This document shows positions 1 to 8,307 of a stretch of 64,000 nucleotides of DNA, one piece after another (within the stretch, counting starts at the first letter, position 1; each line of letters starts with the position of its first letter). A program made the position numbers and the translations under genes. The notes beneath the pieces are model-generated. The model had not been told where the DNA came from and made no database searches. It saw nothing but the letters and a program-made list of their open reading frames with translations. The stretch is from positions 47,152-111,151 of the forward strand of contig CAISPG010000125.1 in assembly GCA_903887325.1 (NCBI GenBank), in the 5' to 3' direction. The DNA is from an uncultured Burkholderiales bacterium (GTDB lineage Bacteria > Pseudomonadota > Gammaproteobacteria > Burkholderiales > Burkholderiaceae_C).

Positions 1-939
1 GTCGGCCGGTAGTTTGGGTAAAGCCGCGACTTCCTGCTTTAACGCGGTTTGCAACTGGCGCGCAAAGCCGGCCATAACTTCGTAACGGTTGGTGATCAGC
101 GCTTCCAAGGTTTGTTCATTTGCCACGGCTTGCACTTCAGCGTAATGCAACTTGGGCGGCGTCTTTTTGACCGTCGCCAATCCCAGTGTTTCCAAGATGC
201 GTATGTACAACCAGCCGATGTCAAATTCGTAAGGCTTGACCGACAACTTGGCCGACGTGGGGTAAGTGTGGTGGTTGTTGTGCAGCTCTTCGCCGCCGAT
301 GATGATGCCCCAGGGCGAGATGTTGGTGCTGGCGTCCGGCGCTTCGAAATTGCGGTAACCCCAGTAATGTCCAAACCCGTTGATCACCCCTGCGGCGGTG
401 ACCGGAATCCACAGCATTTGCACTGCCCATACGGTGAGGCCAATGGCACCGAACAAAGCCAAGTCGATAACCAGCATCACGCCCACACCTTGCCACGGGA
501 AATACGCATACACATGGTTTTCCAGCCAGTCATTCGGGGTGCCGTGTCCGTATTTACGCAAGGTTTCGGCGTTGGCGGCCTCGCGCCTATACAACTCTGC
601 CCCTTGCCAAAACACGGTTTTGATCCCCATGACCTGCGGGCTGTGCGGGTCATCTTCAGATTCGCATTTGGCGTGGTGCTTGCGGTGAATCGCCGCCCAG
701 GATTTGGTGGTCATGCCGGTAGTCAGCCACAGCCAGAGCCGGAAAAAATGTGCAGGCAGCCAGTGCAAATCCAGCGAACGGTGGGCTTGGTGGCGGTGCA
801 GGTAAATCGTTACAGAGGCGATGGTGATGTGCGTCATCAACAAAGTAAACGCCACCAATTGCCAAGCGCTCAAATGCCAAGTGCCGTAGGCCAGCCAATT
901 GAGCAAGGTATCGAGCCAGGGCCATGCAGGTAACACCAT
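1..939 (-). CDS. Acyl-CoA/fatty acid desaturase, 3' end truncated at window edge
   Basis: Manual reverse-strand translation from ATG at 939 stays open to base 1: MVLPAWPWLDTLLNWLAYGTWHLSAWQL...HRHQAHRSLDLH...HRKHHAKCESEDDPHS...GEELHNNHHTYPTSAK. Three His boxes (HRHQAH, HRKHH, HNNHH) are typical of membrane desaturases. Absent from ORF track because no stop lies in the window. Confidence 0.92.
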   Translation of the reverse strand, partial: MVLPAWPWLDTLLNWLAYGTWHLSAWQLVAFTLLMTHITIASVTIYLHRHQAHRSLDLHWLPAHFFRLWLWLTTGMTTKSWAAIHRKHHAKCESEDDPHSPQVMGIKTVFWQGAELYRREAANAETLRKYGHGTPNDWLENHVYAYFPWQGVGVMLVIDLALFGAIGLTVWAVQMLWIPVTAAGVINGFGHYWGYRNFEAPDASTNISPWGIIIGGEELHNNHHTYPTSAKLSVKPYEFDIGWLYIRILETLGLATVKKTPPKLHYAEVQAVANEQTLEALITNRYEVMAGFARQLQTALKQEVAALPKLPAD

Positions 940-983
940 ATGTATCCTTAGAAATTCAGAATGCGATGAATTTTAAAACCGGC

Positions 984-2303
984 TCATGACAAAGTCCAAG
1001 CCGCTGCAAAGAACCCATCGGTGGCGTGCAGATGCGGCCACAGACGCAAATACAAACCGTCTGGTGTGCACAAACTGTCAGCCTGCGCTACGCCGTCGGC
1101 GGCCAGCAGTTCGTTGACCGGCAGCGGCTTGAACTGCGGATGCGCTGCGCTGAACGCCTCGGCAATCATTTCGTTTTCTTCGCGCAGCAAACTGCAAGTG
1201 GCATAGACCAGCCGACCGCCGGGTTTGAGTAAGCGCGCTGCCGCGGCCAGGATGGCCGTTTGTTTGACCGATAACTCGGCCACAGCTTCAGGTGTTTGTC
1301 GCCATTTCAAATCCGGGTTGCGCCGCAAGGTGCCAAGCCCCGTGCAAGGTGCATCGACCAGCACCCGATCCATCTTGCCGCGCAAGCGCTTGATGCGGTC
1401 GTCGCGCTCGTGCGCAATCGCCACCGGGTGGATATTGGACAAACCACTGCGCGCCAGGCGCGGCTTGAGCGCGTCTAAGCGATGCGCCGAGGTGTCAAAC
1501 GCGTACAAGCGACCGGTGTTGCGCATGCTCGCGCCCAGCGCCAGGGTTTTGCCACCGGCTCCGGCACAAAAATCGGCAACCATTTCGCCGCGCTTGGCAT
1601 CCACCAACAGCGCCAGCAATTGCGAGCCCTCGTCCTGCACTTCGATATGGCCTTGCTCGAATAAAGCCAGTTTGCTGAGGTTGGGCTTGGCTGGCATGCG
1701 CAAGCCCCAGGGCGAAAACGGTGTGTCGTAGGCCTGAATGCCGCTGGCTTTGAGTAGCGCCAGCACGTCGGGGCGCTTGGCCAGCAAGGTGTTGACCCGC
1801 ACATCGAGTCCGGCGGTCTGCTGCAAACTTTCCACCAGCGGCCAGAAGTTGTCGCCGAGTTGCGCTTCGAGCGCTTCTGCCAGCCAAGGCGGCAGATTGT
1901 GTTTATGCGGGGCGAGAAAATCGTCTTCGGTGGCAGCGTCGCAGTCGCTTAGCCACTTGAACTCCATCTCGCTCATGGCGGCTTTCATGAAGCCCCGGTC
2001 GCCGTGTTTAAGTTGTGGTTGCTGTTGCCGGGCTTGCGCATCCAAGTGCGCGGCCCAGCCCAGAATGGCCAAGCGGCGCTCGCGCACGCCGGTGCCGGAT
2101 TTGGCCAAGTGTTCGAAGCGCAGCTTTTGCCGCAGCACGTTGTAAACAGTTTCGGCCAGCACGCTGCGCTCGCGCGGGCCCAGGTCCATGGTCTTGCGTT
2201 GGTCTCGAAAATACTTGGACACCACGCTGTCGGCGGGGTGTTCAAAACGTAACAAGAGGCGGGTGAGTTCGGTACAGGCGTCGAGCAGGGCTTTTGGGTG
2301 CAT
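984..2303 (-). CDS. rsmB: RsmB/NOP-family 16S rRNA (cytosine-C5) methyltransferase
   Basis: Motifs DFCAGAGGKTLAL, VDAPCTGLGTLRRNPDLKWR and YATCSLLREEN (SAM-binding and catalytic Cys motifs). Confidence 0.88.
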   Translation of the reverse strand: MHPKALLDACTELTRLLLRFEHPADSVVSKYFRDQRKTMDLGPRERSVLAETVYNVLRQKLRFEHLAKSGTGVRERRLAILGWAAHLDAQARQQQPQLKHGDRGFMKAAMSEMEFKWLSDCDAATEDDFLAPHKHNLPPWLAEALEAQLGDNFWPLVESLQQTAGLDVRVNTLLAKRPDVLALLKASGIQAYDTPFSPWGLRMPAKPNLSKLALFEQGHIEVQDEGSQLLALLVDAKRGEMVADFCAGAGGKTLALGASMRNTGRLYAFDTSAHRLDALKPRLARSGLSNIHPVAIAHERDDRIKRLRGKMDRVLVDAPCTGLGTLRRNPDLKWRQTPEAVAELSVKQTAILAAAARLLKPGGRLVYATCSLLREENEMIAEAFSAAHPQFKPLPVNELLAADGVAQADSLCTPDGLYLRLWPHLHATDGFFAAAWTLS

Positions 2304-2402
2304 ACGGCTATTGTCCCACCTTGACCCACTGAAAACCTAAAAGCCCCAACAGATTGCCAAACAGCAAGTCCGTCAAAACAATCAAGCAAACACCCCCGCC
2401 GT

Positions 2403-3497
2403 CTACTGCATCTGCGCCGACACCTGGCCCAAATGGTGCAAGCTGTCGCCGAATGTCATTTCCATTTGCGTCAAACGCTTAAAGTAATGGCTGACGATGT
2501 ATTCATCGGTCACGCCAATGCCGCCGTGCAATTGCACCGCTTCCTGACCGACATGGCGGGTGGACCTGCCCATTTGCAATTTGGCACGTGACAGCGCGAG
2601 GCTGCGCTCGTCGGCAGGCGCATTGAGTTTGAGCGTGGCGTAATAGCTCATGGAGCGGCCCAACTCGAGTTGCATTTTCATGTCGGCAGCACGGTGTTGC
2701 AGTGCCTGAAACGCGGCGATGGGAACACCAAATTGCTTGCGGGTGTTCATGTATTCGGCGGTGATGGCCAATGTTTTTTCCATCAAGCCCACAGATTCGG
2801 CGCACAGCGCGGCAATGCCCACATCCACACCCAGTTGCAAGGCTGCCAAGCCTTGCAAAGACAGCAACTCAGCCGGGGCGTTTTTCAGCACCAACTCGCT
2901 CATGCGGCTGCCGTCCTGTGCGTGGTAACTGCGGCTGGTGTCACTGGTATCGCTGCGTTCCACCAACAACATGGCGAGTTGCCCTTGGTACATGGCCGGC
3001 ACCAAAAACGCATGCGCATGGTCACCGGCGGCAACCAAACTTTTGTGGCCGCTGACATGCCAGACACCGTTGTTTTCAGTGGCGGTGGTGTGGCAGTGTT
3101 CCAAGTGGTAGCGCAGGCCGCGTTCCTGCTGCGCCAGCACCATCGGGGCTTCACCACTGGCAATGCGCGGCAGCCAAGCCTGCTTCAATGCTTCCGGCGC
3201 AAAACCTTGCAGCACTGCGCTGCTGATCCAGGCGTGTGCCAGCGGTTCCAGCAACATGCCGCGACCCAACTCTTCCATGACCACCATGCCTTCGACCGGG
3301 CCCATGGCCATGCCGCCGTAAGCGTCTTGCACATACAAACCGGTGAGGCCCAGTTCTGCCAAAGCTTGGTACACAGAAGCAGAAAACCCGCCCTCAGCCA
3401 CGATGCGGCAGTGTTCATCAAAGCTGTAAGCCTTGTCCACCCATTTACGTACCGCGTCGCGCAATTGCTCTTGTTCGTCAGAAAAATCGAAGTCCAT
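2403..3497 (-). CDS. Acyl-CoA dehydrogenase (small-subunit type)
   Basis: MDFDFSDEQEQLRDAVRKWVDKAY...ITAEYMNTRKQFGVPIAAFQALQHRAADM...QLHGGIGVTDEYIVSHYFKRL. Confidence 0.9.
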   Translation of the reverse strand: MDFDFSDEQEQLRDAVRKWVDKAYSFDEHCRIVAEGGFSASVYQALAELGLTGLYVQDAYGGMAMGPVEGMVVMEELGRGMLLEPLAHAWISSAVLQGFAPEALKQAWLPRIASGEAPMVLAQQERGLRYHLEHCHTTATENNGVWHVSGHKSLVAAGDHAHAFLVPAMYQGQLAMLLVERSDTSDTSRSYHAQDGSRMSELVLKNAPAELLSLQGLAALQLGVDVGIAALCAESVGLMEKTLAITAEYMNTRKQFGVPIAAFQALQHRAADMKMQLELGRSMSYYATLKLNAPADERSLALSRAKLQMGRSTRHVGQEAVQLHGGIGVTDEYIVSHYFKRLTQMEMTFGDSLHHLGQVSAQMQ

Positions 3498-3515
3498 GGT
3501 GTTCCTTGTGTGTGT

Positions 3516-4694
3516 TCAGCCGAGCACGGTTTTGGCGACGATGTTGCGTTGCACTTCGTTGGAGCCGCCGTAAATCGTGGTTTTGCGCATATTGAAATAG
3601 GTGGAGGCCAGCGGCGCACAATGCGCTGCGCCCACATGGTCGCCTTGCCAACCCGCGTCCATGGCTTCGAAAATAAACGGCAGGCTGAAAGGCCCGGCGG
3701 CCAGCATCATGAGTTCGCTGTAACGCTGTTGAATTTCCGAGCCGCGTATCTTCAGCAAGCCTGCAATGTCCAGCGATTGCTTGCCGGATTTCTCGGCACT
3801 CAGCACGCGCAACACCATCATTTCTAAAGCGATGATGTCCACTTCCAGCTTAGCGATTTCATCGCGGAAACGCATGTCGTCGTACACGCCTTCTGCTTTG
3901 GCGATGCGCTTTAAGCGCTCGAGTTCGCGCTTGGCGCGGTTCACATCGGCGATGTTGGTGCGCTCGTGCGCCAGCAGGTATTTGGCGTAATCCCAGCCTT
4001 TGTTTTCCTGGCCGATCAGGTTCTCGGCGGGCACTTCCACGTTGTCAAACCAGACTTCATTGACCTCGCATTCGCCGTCCAGCAACTTGATGGGGCGCAC
4101 GCTGACGCCCGGCGACTTCATGTCGATCAACAAAAACGAAATGCCGGTTTGCGGCTTGCCTTCGGTGCTGGTGCGCACCAGACAAAAAATCCATTCGCCG
4201 AACTGGCCTAAAGTGGTCCAGGTTTTTTGGCCGTTGACGATGAATTTGTCGCCAACGCGTTCAGCGCGTGTTTTCAATGAAGCGAGGTCTGAGCCCGAAC
4301 CGGGTTCGCTGTAACCCTGGCTCCACCAGACTTTGCCGCTGGCGATGCCGGGTAAAAAACGTTGCTGCTGCTCGGCGTTGCCAAACGCCATGATGACGGG
4401 TGCCACCATGACCGGGCCGAAAGGTATGACGCGCGGCGCACCGGCCAAAGCGCATTCTTCTTCGAACAAATGCTTTTGCACCGCATTCCAGCCCGGACCG
4501 CCGAATTCTTTGGGCCAGCCGTAACCCAGCCAGCCTTTGACGCCCAAAATCAGCGCCCACGCTTGCATATCGTCGCGTGTCAGGCGCTGGGCGTTATGTA
4601 CTTTGTGTGAAATCGCTTCGGGCAAATGGGCTTTCACCCAGGCGCGCACTTCTTCGCGAAATACCTGTTCTTCAGGCGTGAATGCCAAATCCAT
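3516..4694 (-). CDS. Acyl-CoA dehydrogenase (large-subunit type)
   Basis: MDLAFTPEEQVFREEVRAWVKAHLPEAI...GYSEPGSGSDLASLKTRAER...YGGSNEVQRNIVAKTVLG. The track ORF runs to 5135 but its upstream part is antisense to purN; start placed at ATG 4694. Confidence 0.9.
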   Translation of the reverse strand: MDLAFTPEEQVFREEVRAWVKAHLPEAISHKVHNAQRLTRDDMQAWALILGVKGWLGYGWPKEFGGPGWNAVQKHLFEEECALAGAPRVIPFGPVMVAPVIMAFGNAEQQQRFLPGIASGKVWWSQGYSEPGSGSDLASLKTRAERVGDKFIVNGQKTWTTLGQFGEWIFCLVRTSTEGKPQTGISFLLIDMKSPGVSVRPIKLLDGECEVNEVWFDNVEVPAENLIGQENKGWDYAKYLLAHERTNIADVNRAKRELERLKRIAKAEGVYDDMRFRDEIAKLEVDIIALEMMVLRVLSAEKSGKQSLDIAGLLKIRGSEIQQRYSELMMLAAGPFSLPFIFEAMDAGWQGDHVGAAHCAPLASTYFNMRKTTIYGGSNEVQRNIVAKTVLG

Positions 4695-4811
4695 ATGAAT
4701 TCTCCGTGGGCCCTGTGGCAACTGTGATTGAGCAAATACGTGTTTTAGCACGACCGTGCGATTTTGCCCGAAAGCCGGGAACAAGCTGCCGCAGTCGTCA
4801 TAATGGCCCGA

Positions 4812-5408
4812 ATGAAAAACATCGTGATTCTGATTTCCGGCGGCGGCTCGAATATGTTGGCTATTGCCCGCGCCGCCAAGCTGGGCCACTGGGAAACAAA
4901 GTTGAATACACGGGTAGCCGCCATCATCAGCAACCGCCCCGATGCACGTGGTTTGACACTGGCCGCAGACATGGGTTTGACCACACAAGTGGTAGACCAC
5001 ACCGCGTTTGCCGACCGCCCTGACCCACGCACCGCTTTTGACGATGTGTTGCGTCAAACCATAGACAGCTATGAACCATCGCTGGTGGTGCTGGCCGGAT
5101 TCATGCGCATACTGACACCGGGTTTTGTGGTGCACTATGAGGGCCGCTTACTCAATATTCACCCGTCCTTGTTGCCCGCATTTCCGGGGCTTCATACACA
5201 CCAACGCGCCATAGACGCAGGCTGCCGTTTTGCCGGTGCCACCGTCCACCAAGTGACTGCCGAGTTGGACCACGGCCCGATATTGGCGCAAGCGGTGGTG
5301 CCGGTGTTGCCGGATGACAGCGCCGACAGCTTGGCCGCGCGCGTGCTCACGCAAGAGCATGTGATGTATCCGCTGGCGATTGAAGCGTTTTTAAAAGCCT
5401 TAGCTTGA
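4812..5408 (+). CDS. purN: Phosphoribosylglycinamide formyltransferase
   Basis: MKNIVILISGGGSNMLAIARAA...LAGFMRILTPGFV...NIHPSLLPAFPGLHTHQRAIDAG...TVHQVTAELDHGPIL. Alternative ATG at 4803. Confidence 0.95.
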   Translation: MKNIVILISGGGSNMLAIARAAKLGHWETKLNTRVAAIISNRPDARGLTLAADMGLTTQVVDHTAFADRPDPRTAFDDVLRQTIDSYEPSLVVLAGFMRILTPGFVVHYEGRLLNIHPSLLPAFPGLHTHQRAIDAGCRFAGATVHQVTAELDHGPILAQAVVPVLPDDSADSLAARVLTQEHVMYPLAIEAFLKALA

Positions 5409-5439
5409 ACTGTTGAGCGAAGCAGAAAAACGGTAAATC

Positions 5440-5452
5440 CGGCAATTTGCCG
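5440..5452. promoter_or_regulatory. 13-bp palindrome CGGCAATTTGCCG, candidate operator of the downstream TA pair
   Basis: Perfect 6-bp arms around one centre base, 32 nt upstream of the DUF1778 ATG; embedded in a longer imperfect repeat ACGGTAAAT/ATTTGCCGT. Confidence 0.4.
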
Positions 5453-5484
5453 TACACTAAATCTTCTCTCATCGCAAATTCCCC

Positions 5485-5775
5485 ATGGCTACTTTGAACA
5501 CCCCTACAGCGACAGCACGACTTGAAGCCCGCATCAGCGTTGACTTGCACGCCAGCCTCAAACGCGCGGCCGAGTTGCAAGGCCGGACCATGAGCGACTT
5601 TGTCATCTCGGCGGTTCAGGAAGCGGCGCGGCTCGCCATAGAACAAGCTGATTCGGTGAAGCTGTCTGCGCAAGACCAGCAAGCATTCGCCAACGCATTG
5701 ATCAAACCGGCCAAACCCAGTGCCGCCATGAAGCGCGCCTTTGACCGCCGCAGCCGGTTGCTGGTGAATGAATGA
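5485..5775 (+). CDS. DUF1778 family (TacA-type) antitoxin
   Basis: TARLEARISVDLHASLKRAAELQGRTMSDFVISAVQEAAR: ribbon-helix-helix N-terminus typical of DUF1778; ends with a TGA overlapping the next ATG. Confidence 0.9.
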   Translation: MATLNTPTATARLEARISVDLHASLKRAAELQGRTMSDFVISAVQEAARLAIEQADSVKLSAQDQQAFANALIKPAKPSAAMKRAFDRRSRLLVNE

Positions 5776-6275
5776 GCGCTGCGTTTCGCGTCAGCAGGCT
5801 GACACCGCAAACCAACAGGGATAACTTCCATAGCGGCTCATCTGCACTTGACAGGTATTTCCACAGCCAAGTCACGCAAGACATTAAACGCAACATCACC
5901 GCCTGCTTTATTGCCAGCACAGATGAAGGCCGGGTGGCTGCGTTTTACACACTGGCGTCGGCCAGCATACTTTTGAACGATTTACCGCCGGACATCACGC
6001 GCAAACTGCCGCGCTACCCCAGTGTGCCCGCTGTGCGCATGGGCAGGTTGGCGGTAGACCAGTCTTTTCAAGGACAAGGTTTGGGCGGGGCCATGCTGGC
6101 AGACGCACTGCAACGCTGTGTTGCAGCTGAGATTGCGGCCTATGCCTTGCTGGTGGATGCCAAGGACACACAGGCCGCTGAGTTTTACGCACACCATGGT
6201 TTTATCGCACTGCCTCAACAAGCATTGACCTTGTTTCTGCCCTTAGCCTCTGTGCAAACACTGACCCGTTCCTAA
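5772..6275 (+). CDS. GNAT-family acetyltransferase toxin (TacT-type)
   Basis: RVSRLTPQTNRDNFHSGSSALDRYFHSQ...VRMGRLAVDQSFQGQGLGGAMLADAL...AAEFYAHHGF; ATGA overlap with the antitoxin. Confidence 0.9.
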   Translation: MSAAFRVSRLTPQTNRDNFHSGSSALDRYFHSQVTQDIKRNITACFIASTDEGRVAAFYTLASASILLNDLPPDITRKLPRYPSVPAVRMGRLAVDQSFQGQGLGGAMLADALQRCVAAEIAAYALLVDAKDTQAAEFYAHHGFIALPQQALTLFLPLASVQTLTRS

Positions 6276-6288
6276 ATGAAAGTACACC

Positions 6289-6528
6289 ATGTCTGACAGC
6301 GACCTGCCGCCCTTGCCAACACTGTCCGCCGGGCGCTACAGGCATTACAAAAAACTGGACTACGAGGTCTTAGGCGTGGTGCGCCACAGCGAAACGCTGG
6401 AGCCGCTGGTGCTTTACAAAGCGCTGTATGGTGAACAAGGGCTGTGGGTCAGGCCGTTTGCCATGTTCACCGAAGAGGTGGTGGTGGATGGGGTGCGCAG
6501 GCCCAGATTTGAAAAGCTCAACAACTGA
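6289..6528 (+). CDS. DUF1653 domain-containing protein
   Basis: LSAGRYRHYKKLDYEVLGVVRHSETLEPLVLYKALYGEQGLWVRPFAMFTEEV matches the DUF1653 pattern (G.Y.HYK...Y.V...A.HSET.E.LV.Y..LY...WVRP...F.E.V). Confidence 0.9.
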   Translation: MSDSDLPPLPTLSAGRYRHYKKLDYEVLGVVRHSETLEPLVLYKALYGEQGLWVRPFAMFTEEVVVDGVRRPRFEKLNN

Positions 6529-6537
6529 GTTATTTTT

Positions 6538-7098
6538 TTAAGCAGCCAACCTGGAATTGCGCGGCAAATGCGCCATCAAAAATTCCATCTGGTCGGCCAG
6601 AATGCGGCGGTTGCGCAAAATAAAGTCTTCCCACAGCGTTGGCACATAAGGCGTGTAGAGCAGCGGCATGCGCGCCTGCTCGGGCGTGCGGTTGGCTTTG
6701 CGGTGGTTGCAGGTCTGACAAGCGGTGACCACGTTCATCCAAGTGTCCTGGCCGTGCTGGCCGAAGGGGATGATGTGTTCGCGGGTCAAATCGGTTTCGT
6801 GGAAATCGTCGCCGCAGTAAGCGCACAGGTTGCGATCGCGGGCGAAGAGTTTGCTGTTGGTCAATCCCGGTTTCAAATCGAAGGGGTTGATGCGCGGCAC
6901 GCCTTTGGTGCCAATGATGCTGTTGATGACGATTTTGGACTGAACGCCGGTGACAGCGTTGTAGCCGCCTCGGTAAACCGCGACTTCGGCTCCGGCTTCC
7001 CAGCGCACCTCGCCCGCCGCGTAATGCGTGACGGCTTGTTCGAGCGATATCCAGGATTGCGGTAACCCTTGGGCAGACAGCTTCAAGACCTTCAACAT
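6538..7098 (-). CDS. HNH endonuclease
   Basis: FARDRNLCAYCGDDFHETDLTREHIIPFGQHGQDTWMNVVTACQTCNHRKANRTPEQA: CxxC...EHI...N.V.AC..CN..K HNH motif. Confidence 0.9.
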   Translation of the reverse strand: MLKVLKLSAQGLPQSWISLEQAVTHYAAGEVRWEAGAEVAVYRGGYNAVTGVQSKIVINSIIGTKGVPRINPFDLKPGLTNSKLFARDRNLCAYCGDDFHETDLTREHIIPFGQHGQDTWMNVVTACQTCNHRKANRTPEQARMPLLYTPYVPTLWEDFILRNRRILADQMEFLMAHLPRNSRLAA

Positions 7099-7188
7099 TC
7101 ACCTCCAATGAGATAAGCGAGCACTGACGTCAATCCATGACAATATACCTTGTTTCCAAGACGGTACTTTGACGACACCTCGCCACAC

Positions 7189-8196
7189 ATGCAAATTTTC
7201 AGAGGCATTCACCACCCCGGGCTGGCCCCGTCCTGCGCACTGACCATCGGCAATTTCGATGGCGTGCATCGCGGCCACCAAGCCATGCTGGCTTTGTTGC
7301 AAAACGAAGCGCGTCAGCGCGGTGTACCGTCTTGCGTCATGACCTTCGAGCCGCACCCGCGCGATTTTTTTGCCTCGCAGGCGAATAAGCCCGACATGGC
7401 CCCGGCCCGCATCGCCGGTTTGCGCGACAAACTCGCCGAGCTGCAAGCCTGCGGCATCGCCCAATGCGTGGTGCTGCCGTTCAACCAAACTCTGGCGACG
7501 CTCAGTCCGGACGATTTTGTGAAACAGATGCTGGTGCAAGGCCTGGGCGTGCGCTATGTCTTGGTGGGCGATGATTTTTGTTACGGTGCCAAACGCGCCG
7601 GTGACTACGCCTCGCTGTCGCGCAGCGGTCAGGCACTGGGCTTTGAAGTGGCCCGCATGAACAGTTATGAAATCTCCGAACCGCCGACGGCAGACAAACC
7701 CGGCGTTACCGGTGTGCGTGTCTCCAGCTCGGCAGTGCGGGAAGCATTGGCTAAAGGTGATATGCGACAAGCGGCGTTGCTGCTGGGCCGCCCCTATGCG
7801 CTCTCTGGCCATGTGGTGCACGGGCGCAAACTCGGGCGCGAGCTCGACTGCCCCACCCTGAACCTGCGTTTCAACCATGTCAAACCGGCTGCCAGCGGTA
7901 TTTTTGTGGCTCAGGTGTACGGGCTGAGTGATAAACCGCTGCCGGGCGTAGCGAATTTCGGCGTGCGTCCGTCGCTGGATGCAAACGATGTGAACCGGGG
8001 TCGCGTGCTGCTGGAAACGCATTGTTTGGACTGGCCCGCGTCATTGGGCGCTGAGGGGGGCTACGGTAAACTCATCAAGGTGGAACTGCTGCATAAATTA
8101 CACGACGAATTGAGATACGACAGCCTGGATGCCTTGAACCGGGGCATACAACGCGACTGCGACGATGCACGCGCCTGGCTGAGCAGCCGAATTTGA
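7189..8196 (+). CDS. ribF: Bifunctional riboflavin kinase/FAD synthetase
   Basis: MQIFRGIHHPG...CALTIGNFDGVHRGHQAML...RVSSSAVREALAKGDMRQAALLLGRPYALSGHVVHGRKLGRELDCPTLNL. Track ORF begins 13 codons upstream. Confidence 0.95.
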   Translation: MQIFRGIHHPGLAPSCALTIGNFDGVHRGHQAMLALLQNEARQRGVPSCVMTFEPHPRDFFASQANKPDMAPARIAGLRDKLAELQACGIAQCVVLPFNQTLATLSPDDFVKQMLVQGLGVRYVLVGDDFCYGAKRAGDYASLSRSGQALGFEVARMNSYEISEPPTADKPGVTGVRVSSSAVREALAKGDMRQAALLLGRPYALSGHVVHGRKLGRELDCPTLNLRFNHVKPAASGIFVAQVYGLSDKPLPGVANFGVRPSLDANDVNRGRVLLETHCLDWPASLGAEGGYGKLIKVELLHKLHDELRYDSLDALNRGIQRDCDDARAWLSSRI

Positions 8197-8307
8197 CAGG
8201 GCCTGCATGACGCACCTTGCCCCGCGTCTCCTATATCCACTGACAGCTGCACCGGATGCCGCAGCCTCAATCCCGAATCCATTCGAATACTTTGATACTG
8301 AATTGAC

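Noticed and set aside
2670-3827. 385-aa plus-strand ORF antisense to acyl-CoA dehydrogenase genes
   Set aside because: Shadow ORF; both dehydrogenases on the other strand have full conserved motifs.
4695-5135. N-terminal extension of the acyl-CoA dehydrogenase ORF
   Set aside because: Overlaps divergent purN and lacks homology-like features; the gene starts at ATG 4694.
7099-8022. 307-aa minus-strand ORF antisense to ribF
   Set aside because: ribF is unambiguous on the plus strand; this ORF has no domain.
8197-8307. Possible leader/riboswitch between ribF and ileS
   Set aside because: No convincing FMN or T-box-like structure seen by eye; would need Infernal/Rfam to test.
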